Shown: piece by piece, positions 10,126 to 20,862 of the stretch | Layout of the letters: each line of letters opens with the position of its first letter | Numbering within the stretch: the first letter of the stretch is position 1 | Assembly: GCA_933207985.1 (NCBI GenBank) | Contig: OW240915.1 | Coordinates: 122,555,641-122,619,640, forward strand | Direction: 5' to 3' | DNA length: 64,000 bases | Source of the DNA: Pelobates cultripes | Taxonomy: Eukaryota > Chordata > Amphibia > Anura > Pelobatidae | Notes under the pieces: generated by a model | What the model saw: the letters and a program-made list of their open reading frames with translations, nothing else | Database searches by the model: none | What the model was told of the DNA's origin: nothing | Position numbers and translations under genes: made by a program

Positions 10126-11490
10126 TTATCCCAAGAAATGACAGAGCTCAAACTCAGCATTTAATCCCTTAGGCTGCAACGTATCTAAATTGTAAATCCA
10201 TTTCATCTCAGTAATGCCCAATTGTTTATTATGGTCTCCGCCTCTCCAATTTTTATTTACTTTGCATATCCCCTTAAAATTCAAAAGACTCATATCCGAA
10301 TTGTGATACTGCTTAAAATGGGCTGAGACTGAGTGTTGCATATAACCCTTTTTTATATTCAACATGTGTTCTCTTATTCTCACATACAACTGCCTCTTTG
10401 TTCTTCCTACGTACTGGAGCCCACATGGGCACTCCAGTACATATATTACGTTACTACTGTGGCAGGTGATATTTTCCTTTATTTTAAAGGATTCTCTCCC
10501 TTTCTTGCAGTTGTTGTTAATAACTTCAAATACTCCTTTTGTTTGTTTGCATTTACTTTCTTTGCATGCAATACAGTCTAGGCAATAAAAGAAACCATTC
10601 TTCTTTGTTATAATTGGGACATTCCTTCCTTTTAGATGTTTATTTGTTATTTTTCTTCTTAGGTTCGGTGCGCCCCTAAAAATTATTCTGGGTCTTGCTG
10701 GTAAAATGTCGGCCAGTATTTTATCTTTTTTCAATAAATGCCAATGTTTAGTAAGTATTCTTTTTAGTTGTTTATTTTCTTTGTTGTAATTCAAGATAAT
10801 TGCTGGAAAATCTTCTCCTATTCTTTTTATTTGTGATTTATCTCTATTTTTCATGAGATTGATACGATCTAGCTTCTCTACTCTACATAGTGCCTCCTCT
10901 ATTTCTTTCTGTTGGTAATTTTTCGACAGGAATTTGTTTTTTACTGTTTCCGCTTGTTCCCTATAAACTTCAGAGTCTGTGCAATTGCGTTTCAGACGTC
11001 TAAATTCATTATAGGGTACGTTCTTTAACCACGTGGGTAAATGACAGCTCTCTTTAAGAATAAAACTGTTCACATCAACTTCTTTGAAGTGCGTTTTCGT
11101 TTTTACTTTCCCAGACTCTATATAGATGGTGAGGTCAAGAAATTCTACCTGTGTTTTACTACAAGTAGTATTCAATTGCACTCCCCAGATGTTCTTATTT
11201 GCATATTCCAGAAACTTCTGTAAATCATTCATCTCACCTTCCCATATAAAGAAAACATCATCGATGTATCTTTTATATCTGTGGATGTTCTTATTCCAAG
11301 GATGTTCATTCCAAATGTGATTGTCCTCCCAATCCCCCATGAACAAGTTGGCAAAACTAGGGGCAAATTTCGTCCCCATGGCTGTTCCCTTCTTCTGGAA
11401 GTTTCTGGAATATGCAAATAAGAACACCTGGGGAGTGCAATTGAATACTACTTGTAGTAAAACACAGGTAGAATTTCTTGACCTCACCAT
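10126..11490 (-). CDS. PLE1 left arm: reverse transcriptase (C-terminal half) and GIY-YIG endonuclease
   Basis: An uninterrupted antisense frame of 454 codons. Residues from about 32 on belong to the element: KGTAMGTKFAPSFANLFMG (RT motif 4/B-like), YIDDVFFIW (catalytic YIDD), a thumb region (VEFLDLTIY... RLKRNC), a Cys-rich linker (CLDCIACKESKCKQ) and the GIY-YIG endonuclease (VIYVLECPCGLQYVGRT, then R and E/H residues, ending near NAEFELCHFLG). The first ~30 residues are read from the opposite arm and are an artefact of the inverted junction. The N-terminal half of the RT is absent, so the arm is 5'-truncated. Confidence 0.85.
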   Translation of the reverse strand: MVRSRNSTCVLLQVVFNCTPQVFLFAYSRNFQKKGTAMGTKFAPSFANLFMGDWEDNHIWNEHPWNKNIHRYKRYIDDVFFIWEGEMNDLQKFLEYANKNIWGVQLNTTCSKTQVEFLDLTIYIESGKVKTKTHFKEVDVNSFILKESCHLPTWLKNVPYNEFRRLKRNCTDSEVYREQAETVKNKFLSKNYQQKEIEEALCRVEKLDRINLMKNRDKSQIKRIGEDFPAIILNYNKENKQLKRILTKHWHLLKKDKILADILPARPRIIFRGAPNLRRKITNKHLKGRNVPIITKKNGFFYCLDCIACKESKCKQTKGVFEVINNNCKKGRESFKIKENITCHSSNVIYVLECPCGLQYVGRTKRQLYVRIREHMLNIKKGYMQHSVSAHFKQYHNSDMSLLNFKGICKVNKNWRGGDHNKQLGITEMKWIYNLDTLQPKGLNAEFELCHFLG

Positions 11491-12491
11491 CTATATAGAG
11501 TCTGGGAAAGTAAAAACGAAAACGCACTTCAAAGAAGTTGATGTGAACAGTTTTATTCTTAAAGAGAGCTGTCATTTACCCACGTGGTTAAAGAATGTAC
11601 CCTATAATGAATTTAGACGTCTGAAACGCAATTGCACAGACTCTGAAGTTTATAGGGAACAAGCGGAAACAGTAAAAAACAAATTCCTGTCGAAAAATTA
11701 CCAACAGAAAGAAATAGAGGAGGCACTATGTAGAGTAGAGAAGCTAGATCGCATCAATCTCATGAAAAATAGAGATAAATCACAAATAAAAAAGAATAGG
11801 AGAAGATTTTCCAGCAATTATCTTGAATTACAACAAAGAAAATAAACAACTAAAAAGAATACTTACTAAACATTGGCATTTATTGAAAAAAGATAAAATA
11901 CTGGCCGACATTTTACCAGCAAGACCCAGAATAATTTTTAGGGGCGCACCGAACCTAAGAAGAAAAATAACAAATAAACATCTAAAAGGAAGGAATGTCC
12001 CAATTATAACAAAGAAGAATGGTTTCTTTTATTGCCTAGACTGTATTGCATGCAAAGAAAGTAAATGCAAACAAACAAAAGGAGTATTTGAAGTTATTAA
12101 CAACAACTGCAAGAAAGGGAGAGAATCCTTTAAAATAAAGGAAAATATCACCTGCCACAGTAGTAACGTAATATATGTACTGGAGTGCCCATGTGGGCTC
12201 CAGTACGTAGGAAGAACAAAGAGGCAGTTGTATGTGAGAATAAGAGAACACATGTTGAATATAAAAAAGGGTTATATGCAACACTCAGTCTCAGCCCATT
12301 TTAAGCAGTATCACAATTCGGATATGAGTCTTTTGAATTTTAAGGGGATATGCAAAGTAAATAAAAATTGGAGAGGCGGAGACCATAATAAACAATTGGG
12401 CATTACTGAGATGAAATGGATTTACAATTTAGATACGTTGCAGCCTAAGGGATTAAATGCTGAGTTTGAGCTCTGTCATTTCTTGGGATAA
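11396..12491 (+). pseudogene. PLE1 right arm: RT thumb and GIY-YIG, one frameshift
   Basis: Same protein as the left arm but shorter at the 5' side: it begins at KFLEYANKN, after the YIDD motif. A one-base gain in an A run near 11788-11793 shifts the frame, splitting it into 11321-11845 and 11823-12491; the left arm has the shorter run and remains open. The GIY-YIG part (12140-12490) is intact in its own frame. Confidence 0.85.
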
Positions 12492-13135
12492 ATTGCCTCT
12501 TCTCTCACTCCTCCCCCCCTTTTTTTTTTTTTTTTTGGGTCCTTTAAGAATAATAGTCTTAGCTCTTTATAGAGTAAATATAATTTTTACGATATATAAT
12601 CTATAGAGGCAGTACAAGTATTAAGGTTTAAAACATCAAGACTGCCTCAAGAACAAATTTTCAAGGTCAAAATATTGATCCTAGTTTCAATATAGTAATT
12701 ATCTATATGAGAATTAATAGATACAATTTATCCTATTTTATATAATAAATTTTGCTTAAGTAAAATTTTTTTAAAATTTTTTTTTAAATTTTTTTAATTA
12801 ATTTTACTATCCTCTTGTGCTTAGTCGTGCTAAATGCAAACGGCAGTTATATTTGAACTTGCTTAGGCGAGGGTTGCTATTAAAAGAATTATAATATACT
12901 ATTCTCTTGTACTTAGTTGTGCCAAATGAAAACGGCAGTTATATTTGAACCTGCTTAGGCGGGTGTTACTATAGTAATAAGAATTACAATATACTATGTT
13001 GTAATGTTTTTCATTTGTGCTCTTATGTAGCTAATTAGGCTTACATTGTTAGCACATTTCTGTAAGCATCTATTTTTTTGCCGGGAAACAGCAAGCCGGC
13101 TACTGCTATATAAACGGATACAACGAAGCAGACCG

Positions 13136-13181
13136 CATCCATTGAGAAAGCCGCCGAAGCGGAGAAACGCGTTTGGAGGGG
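13136..13181 (+). ncRNA. Degenerate hammerhead-ribozyme-like motif, PLE1 right arm
   Basis: Mirror image of the motif at 9438-9482: ATCCA, TTGAGAA, GC-rich hairpin, GAAAC, GCGTT, TGGA on the plus strand. Same two core departures. It sits in the 3' non-coding part of the PLE arm, the position where hammerheads occur in this class. Confidence 0.4.
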
Positions 13182-13454
13182 TCTGACTCCCATCGATACA
13201 AGCCAGCACTTATACATCAAAGAGGACTTTTAAAATGATATTTTTCAGCATGCTTTTTGCTTGACTCGGGACGCCGAGATTATCAAATAAGGTCTGGACT
13301 TTCTTTCCTTTTGTGCATGGTTTTTTTCTTAAAATAACTATTTTTAACAGATGGTATTTTTATTTGTTTATTAATAAATTGTGTTTTACAATTATTATTG
13401 AGTACGTAAGTGAGACTATTATGAATAACTAGATGATAAGGTGCTTCTATTGAT

Positions 13455-13469
13455 TACATATTACAACTA
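13455..13469. repeat. Target-site duplication of PLE1, right copy
   Basis: Exact repeat of 9037-9051 (TACATATTACAACTA). Confidence 0.85.
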
Positions 13470-15340
13470 CACCATAAAGGCATACCATTTCTTAAAGAAC
13501 ACATCCCAGGGTATTTCAAAAGGCATATTTTGAACCTTAGCGTGTGGTAATTTGTCCGCTAGCTTGCACCAAGTGTAGTGGTAATAAGTGTTTTTCCTGC
13601 CTTTTTGACATACAAAGTGAGTTTACACAGTATATTTTGCAAATCGTATGTGTGCTACGACTGTATAATACTTCATATGTTTCTCAGCTATGTCATCTGA
13701 GTACAGCAATACCCCCGTATGTACCTTTGCCAGGTACATGTGGACATTGGAGGGGCACATTTGGTACACAGCCATTCCAGTTTTTTTCAAACTTTAAATT
13801 TGGGATCCCATTTTAGAGTATTTTACCAGGCTATATAATCCAAATACCCCATAAAGCCATACGATTTCTTAAAGAAGACATCCCAGGGTATTTCAAAAGG
13901 CATATTTTGAACCTTAGCGTGGGATAATTTTTCCGCTAGCTTGTACCAAGTGTAGTGGTAATAAGCGTTTTTACTGCCTTTTTGACACACAAAGTGAGTT
14001 TGCACAGTATATTTTGCAAACCTTTTGTGTGCTATGTCTGTATAATACTACATATGTTGCTCAGCTATGTCGTCTGAGTACAGCAATACCCCTGTATGTA
14101 CCTTTGCCAGGTATACGTGGATGTTGAAGGGGCACATTTGAGACACAGCCATTCAGTTTTTTTTCTAACTTTGAAGTTTTACTCTGTGTCCATGTTCCAT
14201 TTTAGAGTAGTTTAAATGGTTGGTTATTGAAACTTCCCCACAAACACATACTATTTATTAAAGAATACACCCTGGGGTAATTCAAAAGGCGTATTTTGAA
14301 CCTTAGCGTGGGATCATTTTTTTCTCTAGGAGTAGTGGTAATGAGCATTATTAAATGTATTTTTTTACTTTTTTGTAACTTTTTTTACATTTTAAAATTA
14401 GTTTTTAAACAATTTTTTTGCTTATTAATTTGTTTCAACTTTCCTAAACTTACTTAAAACTTTTTAAAAAGATTTAACATATGTATAAGCTTTTTTTTTT
14501 TTTTATCGTTAACCCGTAACTAGAAGNNNNNNNNNNNNNNNNNNNNNNNNNNNNNNNNNNNNNNNNNNNNNNNNNNNNNNNNNNNNNNNNNNNNNNNNNN
14601 NNNNNNNNNNNNNNNNNNNNNNNNNNNNNNNNNNNNNNNNNNNNNNNNNNNNNNNNNNNNNNNNNNNNNNNNNNNNNNNNNNNNNNNNNNNNNNNNNNNN
14701 NNNNNNNNNNNNNNNNNNNNNNNNNNNNNNNNNNNNNNNNNNNNNNNNNNNNNNNNNNNNNNNNNNNNNNNNNNNNNNNNNNNNNNNNNNNNNNNNNNNN
14801 NNNNNNNNNNNNNNNNNNNNNNNNNNNNNNNNNNNNNNNNNNNNNNNNNNNNNNNNNNNNNNNNNNNNNNNNNNNNNNNNNNNNNNNNNNNNNNNNACTG
14901 TAGGTAGTGATCAACTGGCATGGAAGGGGTTAATTTTTATTAGGACTGGGTAAAGAAGGATGGGATTTTTTTTGCTTATTCTTAAAAAAAATGTATTAAA
15001 ACATTTTTGTAACTTTTTGTAACTTTTATTTTAACTTTTTTTAACGTTAACCCCTAGATAGCCTAACACCAAATCCCCCAATTCCCCACTAACTTCCACC
15101 CACCACAGCTAGCTAAATATACAATTTTAATATTTTTAAATTAATTCATAAAATACAATTAACAATGAGGGTACAAGTAGACCCTCAGGGGTTAAAAAAA
15201 AAAATCAGATCATAGTAAAATGTATACCCTACCAATTGATCACTGTAGTCAATGATTCATTGGCAGGGAATTGGTCCGTCACCCGGCGTTAAGGGTCTCC
15301 CCAGGATGACGGACCTCGTCAGTCACCTGTCCTGAAGGGG
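13470..15340 (+). mobile_element. TTAA-type transposon, right piece, with ~380-bp internal repeats
   Basis: Continuation of 7942-9036. A unit beginning near CATACCATTTCTTAAAGAA and running to TTTGAACCTTAGCGTG recurs at about 13485, 13858 and 14249, spaced about 380 bp. The right end reads CCTGAAGGGGTTAA at 15328-15344, the TTAA being at 15341-15344. The block contains an assembly gap. No coding sequence is visible. Confidence 0.6.
14527..14896. other. Assembly gap (370 N)
   Basis: Run of N inside the TTAA-type element, next to a T-rich stretch; probably a collapsed repeat. Confidence 1.
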
Positions 15341-15344
15341 TTAA

Positions 15345-15617
15345 ACAGGGTCTAGAATGCTCTGATGCATAAATTAAGGAGATGAGTTTCTTTGGAGGTT
15401 TTAGTTTAAGGCTTATATTTTCAGCTTCTGATATTATTGGCTCTAGTGTTCCTTTTTTGTGTGGTAATAGTCTTGGTGTGATGCAGGACTTCAGTTGTAG
15501 ATATGGAAAGTGAGCTATGTTTGGGAGGTTAACTTCAGATTGCAAATCTAAAAACCCTTTGAGGCAGGAACCTTGGAGTAGTTGGGAGAGCGTGTGGATA
15601 CCATGTCTCCCACAGAT
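15345..15617 (-). pseudogene. L1-clade ORF2 C-terminal fragment (older copy)
   Basis: The antisense frame reads HGIHTLSQLLQGSCLKG and LPNIAHFPYLQLKSC, the kind of segment found in the C-terminal part of L1-clade ORF2. It is a short remnant into which a second L1 inserted: the poly(A) of that L1 begins at 15618. The TTAA element ends directly to its left. Confidence 0.65.
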
Positions 15618-15798
15618 TTTTTTTTTTTTTAATTCTTTATTATCAATGTGTAGGTAGGTACAACAGTGCCTGTATCGCCACAACAGCATCATCAGGCTCT
15701 AGTTTGTAGGCATAACAAAACAATAGCGTAACATATTTGGTTTGCATATAGTATATCGATGAGATTGACAGCTTAAGACATGCATGTTCATAGATTAG

Positions 15799-16486
15799 CT
15801 AATGGTCTAAATTCTTGAAACAATGGTGAATAAATTTGAACTCAAGCAGACAAAAGGAGCTTGGGAGGATAAATGTATCCCATGTTATACAGAGTATAGT
15901 AGGGTGTTCCAGTTTGTTTTCAGGTAGGTGTGCATTGTAACCCAGGTAGGTCCGGGTGTCAGTTGGTCTTCGGTCGTCAGTTGTGTTTGTGTAGTATGGT
16001 GGCAGTGGGGTGTGGATGGGGTGTGTTCCTGCCTTTAGATGGGGTCGGGATGGGTGGTTGAGTAGTTGTGCATAAAGGTTAGCCACTGCGGCAATCGGTT
16101 TTGAGTATATGAGAAATAGGGATATTTTGGGTGATAGGGGGAGACGAGTCTCTGTTATCCCCGAGATCAGGGTCATAATGCTTTGCCAGTATGTTTGAAT
16201 GACTGGGCATTGCCACCAGATATGTCCCGGGGTGCCTCCTGGTTGGTGGCACCTCCAGCAGGAGTCTGGGAGGCTAGGGAATAGGCGGCTTAAGTGTGAC
16301 GGAGTGTAGTGCCATATAGCTATCCGTTTGTAGTTGTGTTCATGTGTGGCGTTGCTAATTGAGGAATGGAATATGTTCAAAAAGATGCCTTTGCATTCTG
16401 AGTCGGAGAAGGAAATGTTGAGTTCCCTTTCCCATTGGGCAAGGAATGGGGGTCTAGGGTGACCTGTGTCGTTCTGTAGAAACCTG
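15799..16486 (-). pseudogene. L1 ORF2 C-terminal domain with CCHC-type motif
   Basis: Antisense frame with FLQNDTGHPRPPFLAQWERE, HYTPSHLSRLFPSLPDSCWR and a Cys-His cluster CWRCHQPGGTPGHIWWQC (CX2CX8HX4C), the zinc-knuckle-like motif that ends L1-clade ORF2. The frame runs to the stop at about 15799, leaving roughly 180 bp of 3' non-coding sequence before the A tail. Confidence 0.8.
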
Positions 16487-17523
16487 TAAGTGTAGAATAC
16501 CCCACTAGCTATAGTAAAGCTAGGATTCCTGGATCCCTACAACACGAGTCAAGGATGCGAGATGAGGGTCAAAACAAACTGGCTTTACTGGCACACAAGC
16601 ATGGCAATTTATGCAAGTCCCCAGGTCCAGGGACAGCCCCCCATGGACCTGATGGGATACAGGTACAGTACAAAGATTCAACCAATCATAATACAATGTA
16701 TCATTCAAACTAGTACCCGCCCAGCTTGGAGATAATGAGGCCAACGGTTTATACAATCTGATTATCTCCAGGCGCCCAAAAGACCATGCTTTATTGTGTC
16801 CTAGAAAACAGCCTAAAAATACATAACTCTGACATTTCAGGGGGAATATAGTTCATTCCACTATTCATTCAGCAGCTCAGATCTGGGTGCATCAAGTATA
16901 CAAATTGCCCCCAGTTTCCACGAACAGAATGGGAGGTTTCTGCCATAGAAAGTCTTATTCGGCACTTTGGTGGATCACCCCAGATGGCGGCCATGTTTTG
17001 AGGCCGGTCAATGGACAGCGGGACCTCGACCTAATACTTATGGAGCGGGGGTTGGCTACAGATTTGCACAAATCCCCGCTCTCAGTCTGGTTGTCCTGGC
17101 CGTTCGGGAGATGAAGGGTGACCGCTCGGAAGGGGGTACTTAACCTGCGGTTAACCGCAAGAGCCGCGTTCTAATTGATGCCACACGCCAGAATGCAGGT
17201 GGTCCTTGTTCGTGAGGCTTTCAGCAGTTTCCCTTCGGGGAAGTACATACAAACGTGGGTCCCCTGGGACCATCCATTAGTTGGTGGTTAACCACAGACT
17301 GCAGCGCCTTGTGCGGTTAATGAGCGGCACACTCCGCCCGTAGGGTGGTCAGTCATTCAGTACTTTTAGAAGTGACGGGGTTAAGTGGCGGCACACGCCA
17401 AGGACTGGGTAGTCCATCGTTCGTACAGATGAATAGGTCTTTATAATGGTTCGTGCAATGCGTTCGTATGGTCTGAATGCCGACATAATATGGATTTTAA
17501 ACGAAGAAGGTTATGTTGTAACA
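16487..17523 (-). mobile_element. LTR inserted in the L1 (antisense), edges approximate
   Basis: Between two L1 coding pieces lies about 1.04 kb that resembles the other LTRs of the window: the phrase GAGGGTCAAAACAAACTGG near 16565, a GTTAACCGCAGC-like stretch near 17150 and GGTGGTC phrases. Read on the minus strand it could start TGTTACAACATAACC (17523) and end TATTCTACA (16487). Flanks GTAAG and GTATA match at three of five bases only, and the L1 coding sequence lacks a section here, so a deletion probably accompanied or followed insertion. Confidence 0.5.
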
Positions 17524-19139
17524 GTATATAGAGTCCTTATAACATAGGGTAATAGGGAGGGTTTGTAGTATGTAGAGGATTTTGGGAAGGATGTTCATCT
17601 TTAGGATGTGTATGCCGCTGAGCCAGCCAAAGATAGGCTTATTCCACCTGGTTAGGTCTTTCGTGAGAGATTGTAACAAGGGCGGGAAGTTTAGACTATA
17701 GATTTTGAATAGGTTAAGGGGTATGTGGACCCCCAGGTAGGTCACAGCCTCGTCTGCCCAGCAGAACTGGAACCCTCCCTGCAAGGAGATTTTCGTCTCT
17801 TGGTTCACCTTGAGTGGTAGTATCTCACTCTTTGTGAAATTGACTTTGGTGTTAGATACGATTGTGTACCTATTTATAACTCAGATTAGGGCTGGTAGGG
17901 AGGTTGTGGGGTTTGTTATGGAGAACAGGAGATCGTCGGCAAAAGCTGCCAACTTGTGTTCCCCATTATTTACTCGTATCCCCTGGATATCCGGGTTGTC
18001 TCTGATGCCCTGCAGGAAGGGCTCCATTACTAGAACAAAGAGTAGAGGGGAGAGAGGGCACCCCTGTCTCGTGCCAGTTCTGATATGGAAGGGCTGTGAT
18101 AGTTGTCCGTTGATGCGGACTTTAGCAGTGGGGTTGGAGTAGAGCGCGTTCATCCACCTGAGCCATGTGGGGCCAAACCCCATGTATTCCAGGGTTGTCA
18201 GGAGAAGGGACCAGTCCACCCTGCCAAAGGCCTTCTCCGTGTCTATGGAAATTAATAGGCTTTGCGCAGTGGAGAGCCTTGTGAATTTGTATGAGATTTA
18301 ACATTTTCATGGTGTTATTTTTAGCTTCACGCATTGGGACAAAGCCCCTCTGGTCAGGGTGGACTAGCCCTTGGAGATGTGGACGTAGGTGATTGGCCAG
18401 GATCTTGGTGAAAATCTTTAGATCCACATTAATTAGGGAGATGGGTCTGTAGCTCCTGCAGCTCAGGGGGTCTTTGCCCGGTTTGGGAATCAACGTAATA
18501 TGTGCTTCTAGGGCCGAGTCTGGTAATTTGGTGGAATGTGTGAGGGAGTTGTATGCCGCTGTGAAGGGCTGTGAAAGTAGGCTTGTGAAGGATTTGAAGT
18601 ATGGTGCTGTGAAGCCATCTGGGCCCGGGCTCTTTCTCATTGGAAGGTGTTGTACAACGCCTTCAAACTCTTTAACTGAGATGGTTTCATCTAACGCTTT
18701 CTGGATGTTTGCAGGGAGTGTTTGTGTTAGACCAGACAATAGGAAATTTTCTATTTCCTTTTTGTCTGGGGGTGTTTGTCTCAGGTTATAAAGTTTTGAA
18801 TAAAAAACTCTGAAGGCATTTAGAATGTTCGGTAGTTTGTGTGTTGTGTCCCCTGACTCTGTTTTGATTTTTGAGATAAATGTGGTTTGTCTGGTGTCCT
18901 GCAACATCTTCGCTAGTAGGCGGCCGCACTTGCCACTGTTAGCGTAGTAATTGTGTTTGGAGAGGGAGAGTTTACGTTTAATGTGTTCGTTGAGGAATTG
19001 CTGTAGGGACGATCTATATTGTGTCAATTGTTTATATGTATTGAAGGAATTGGACCTTTTGTGTTCTTCTTCTAGGGAGCGGATGGAGTTAGTGAGGGAG
19101 CGAGTTTGAGCCTCTCGGTCATTTTTCATTTTGGAGGAT
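17524..19139 (-). pseudogene. L1 ORF2 reverse transcriptase
   Basis: Antisense. Reading 19129 downward: linker, then RT motifs KSPGPDGFTAPYFK, ITLIPKPGKDPLSCRSYRPISL, a frameshift near 18240-18290, then RTGTRQGCPLSPLLFVLVME and AFADDLLF (FADD in place of YADD, usual for L1). The thumb part (WADEAVTYLGVHI... WNKPIFGWLSG) continues in 17524-17808 after a stop near 17880. Reverse transcriptase of the target-primed class; dead by frameshift and stops. Confidence 0.85.
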
Positions 19140-19144
19140 AGAGC

Positions 19145-20293
19145 TGTGACAGAACCATCTGTCTAATTGCATTCATCTGTTTGTCTCCCGTTCGTATGAA
19201 TGGCTGGTTTCCATAGCCCAGCCATTCGAATGACTCTTTTTTCCCGAACAAAACTGGCGAACGAACGGCCACCCAGGAGAGAAGTGTGCTGCTGGTTAAC
19301 CTATTGATCCCAATTAGAACGTTGTAGTTAACCGCAGACACTTCTCAATTAAACCGAATTCAGGGTGGTCGTCGTTCGTATGTCGACCACGAGGCAGCGG
19401 CCATTTTAAACCAAGCGAATGCACAGCGGTGTTTGGCTCTATTTCTGTGGAACTAAAAACGGACACTTTTTCTGCCGAACACCGCTGAAACAACGGAACG
19501 CCTGGCTGCCTCCACGAAACCATACGAACACCGGCCGTTCGGGAGTTTTGGAGCATACGAAAATACTTAACCCAGATAGCCTTCCCATGGAGTCATTCGT
19601 ATAGCGAAAGACTGTAAGAACTTTGACTCCATGGCGATTGAACTATGTGTGTGGGATCTGAGCGCTATTCGCCAATAATATGCACTCAGATCCAGGCTAT
19701 CTGGGGATATGTAATACGAATGGGAAATGTTCGGTTTTTGTGAAGTTATATATTTTTATCTCTTTTGTGATTTTATATTTAAAATGGTGACTGGCTTTGT
19801 TCTGGAGTTAATTGAGTTACTTGGTAATTAACTCCAGGACAGAGGGGAGGGAATCATAATGCACTGTGGGTAAAATCTGTAACTGTATGTCTGGAATGTC
19901 CCCATGTCTATCTGTAATTCCAGTCTCCCATTTGGTCCCCTAGGGGAGTGTCCACCAAGTGGGAGACCTGCATAAATACCTGCGTAAAGCCAGATCCTGT
20001 TTGACCCTCAATGCGGAGCTTCTGTCTCGTTATTGGGGGGATTTCTTCTTCCCGTTTAGAGACTGCTGGATGGAACGGAAGCCGCTTGGTGAATATTGCT
20101 GTTCGACGGTTACCAGCAGTTCGTGTATTGCCGTTCAGGAGTTTGGAGCAATTCACGGATCTCGTTCGGGAGATTTCCGCTTCCCCTGCATTTGGTTCGT
20201 ATATTACAGATTAAGCGAACGGAGACTGTACTGCAGCCGGGGAAGGTCTACTAAACGGCGGTTTTGCCTAAAGACACTGGAGGTGTCTTAACA
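19145..20293 (+). mobile_element. Solo LTR in the L1, with 5-bp target duplication
   Basis: Starts TGTGACAGAACC, ends GTGTCTTAACA. AGAGC lies on both sides (19140-19144 and 20294-20298). Carries TTGACCCTCAATGCGGAGC near 19999, the R/U5-like motif of this LTR family. 1149 bp with no internal region, so it is a solo LTR from LTR-LTR recombination or a lone LTR insertion. It separates the L1 endonuclease from the reverse transcriptase. Confidence 0.9.
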
Positions 20294-20298
20294 AGAGC

Positions 20299-20860
20299 TA
20301 TAAGAAGTTCTCTGATTACCGGTTTATATGCCTCCCTGGTAGTTGTAGGTGTAACCTCCGGGGAGGTATTTTCAGTGAAGTAGTAATGGAGAGCCTCTTC
20401 TACTTTGGCTATGAGAGGTGGGTTGTTTAGTAATTGGTTGTTGAACTTCCATTGGAAGGAGTATATCGGAAGAGAGGGTATTTGAATGACAAGAGACAGG
20501 GGCACGTGGTCCGACCATGTGATGGGGCCATAGTGACAACTCTGTATTAGGTGCAGGAACCTATGGTGGAGAAAGAGCATGTCTATCCTTGAGTATGTTT
20601 TGGTGGCTGTTGAGTAGTATGAATAATCTTTGGAGTGTGTGTTTGTCACCCACCAAGCATCAAATAGTTGTGCTCGGTCTAGTAGGTGGTTAAATTGCCA
20701 ATGTGTGGGAATTTGGTATGTAGTGGATCCTGAGGTCATATCCATCTGGGAGTCCAGGGAGACATTGAGGTCCCCGCCCATGATTAAGATACCTTCCTGG
20801 AATGATTCTATGGTTCTGAGATATTTTCTAAAGGACCGATATTGGTTCCTGTTGGGTAAG
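20299..20860 (-). pseudogene. L1 ORF2 endonuclease, middle and C-terminal part
   Basis: Antisense frame with LPNRNQYRSFRKYLRTIESF, MGGDLNVSLDS (catalytic Asp/Asn block), YSYYSTATKTYSRIDMLFLH and TWSDHVPLSLVI (the SDH motif) of an apurinic-type endonuclease that nicks the target. It continues the frame found at 22299-22640; the Tc1 element separates the two at a TA in the Leu-Tyr codons. The frame is open through this piece. Confidence 0.85.
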
Positions 20861-20862
20861 TA

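Larger units (their letters stand above)
9052..13454. mobile_element. PLE1: Penelope-like element as a head-to-head inverted pair
   Basis: Two copies of the same Penelope-like element lie with 3' ends outward. The arms match as inverted repeats from about 9161-11222 to 11396-13454 with only scattered differences, and a unique spacer of about 170 bp lies between. The left arm also has about 109 bp more 3' sequence. A 15-bp target duplication flanks the unit. Inverted and partial tandem copies are a known habit of PLEs; the near-identity suggests one event. Confidence 0.85.

Noticed and set aside
14474..14921. Open frames across the N gap
   Set aside because: Made of undetermined bases.
16487..17523. 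A host exon in the CG-containing stretch between L1 pieces
   Set aside because: Phrases match the LTR family and no splice-bounded open frame was found.
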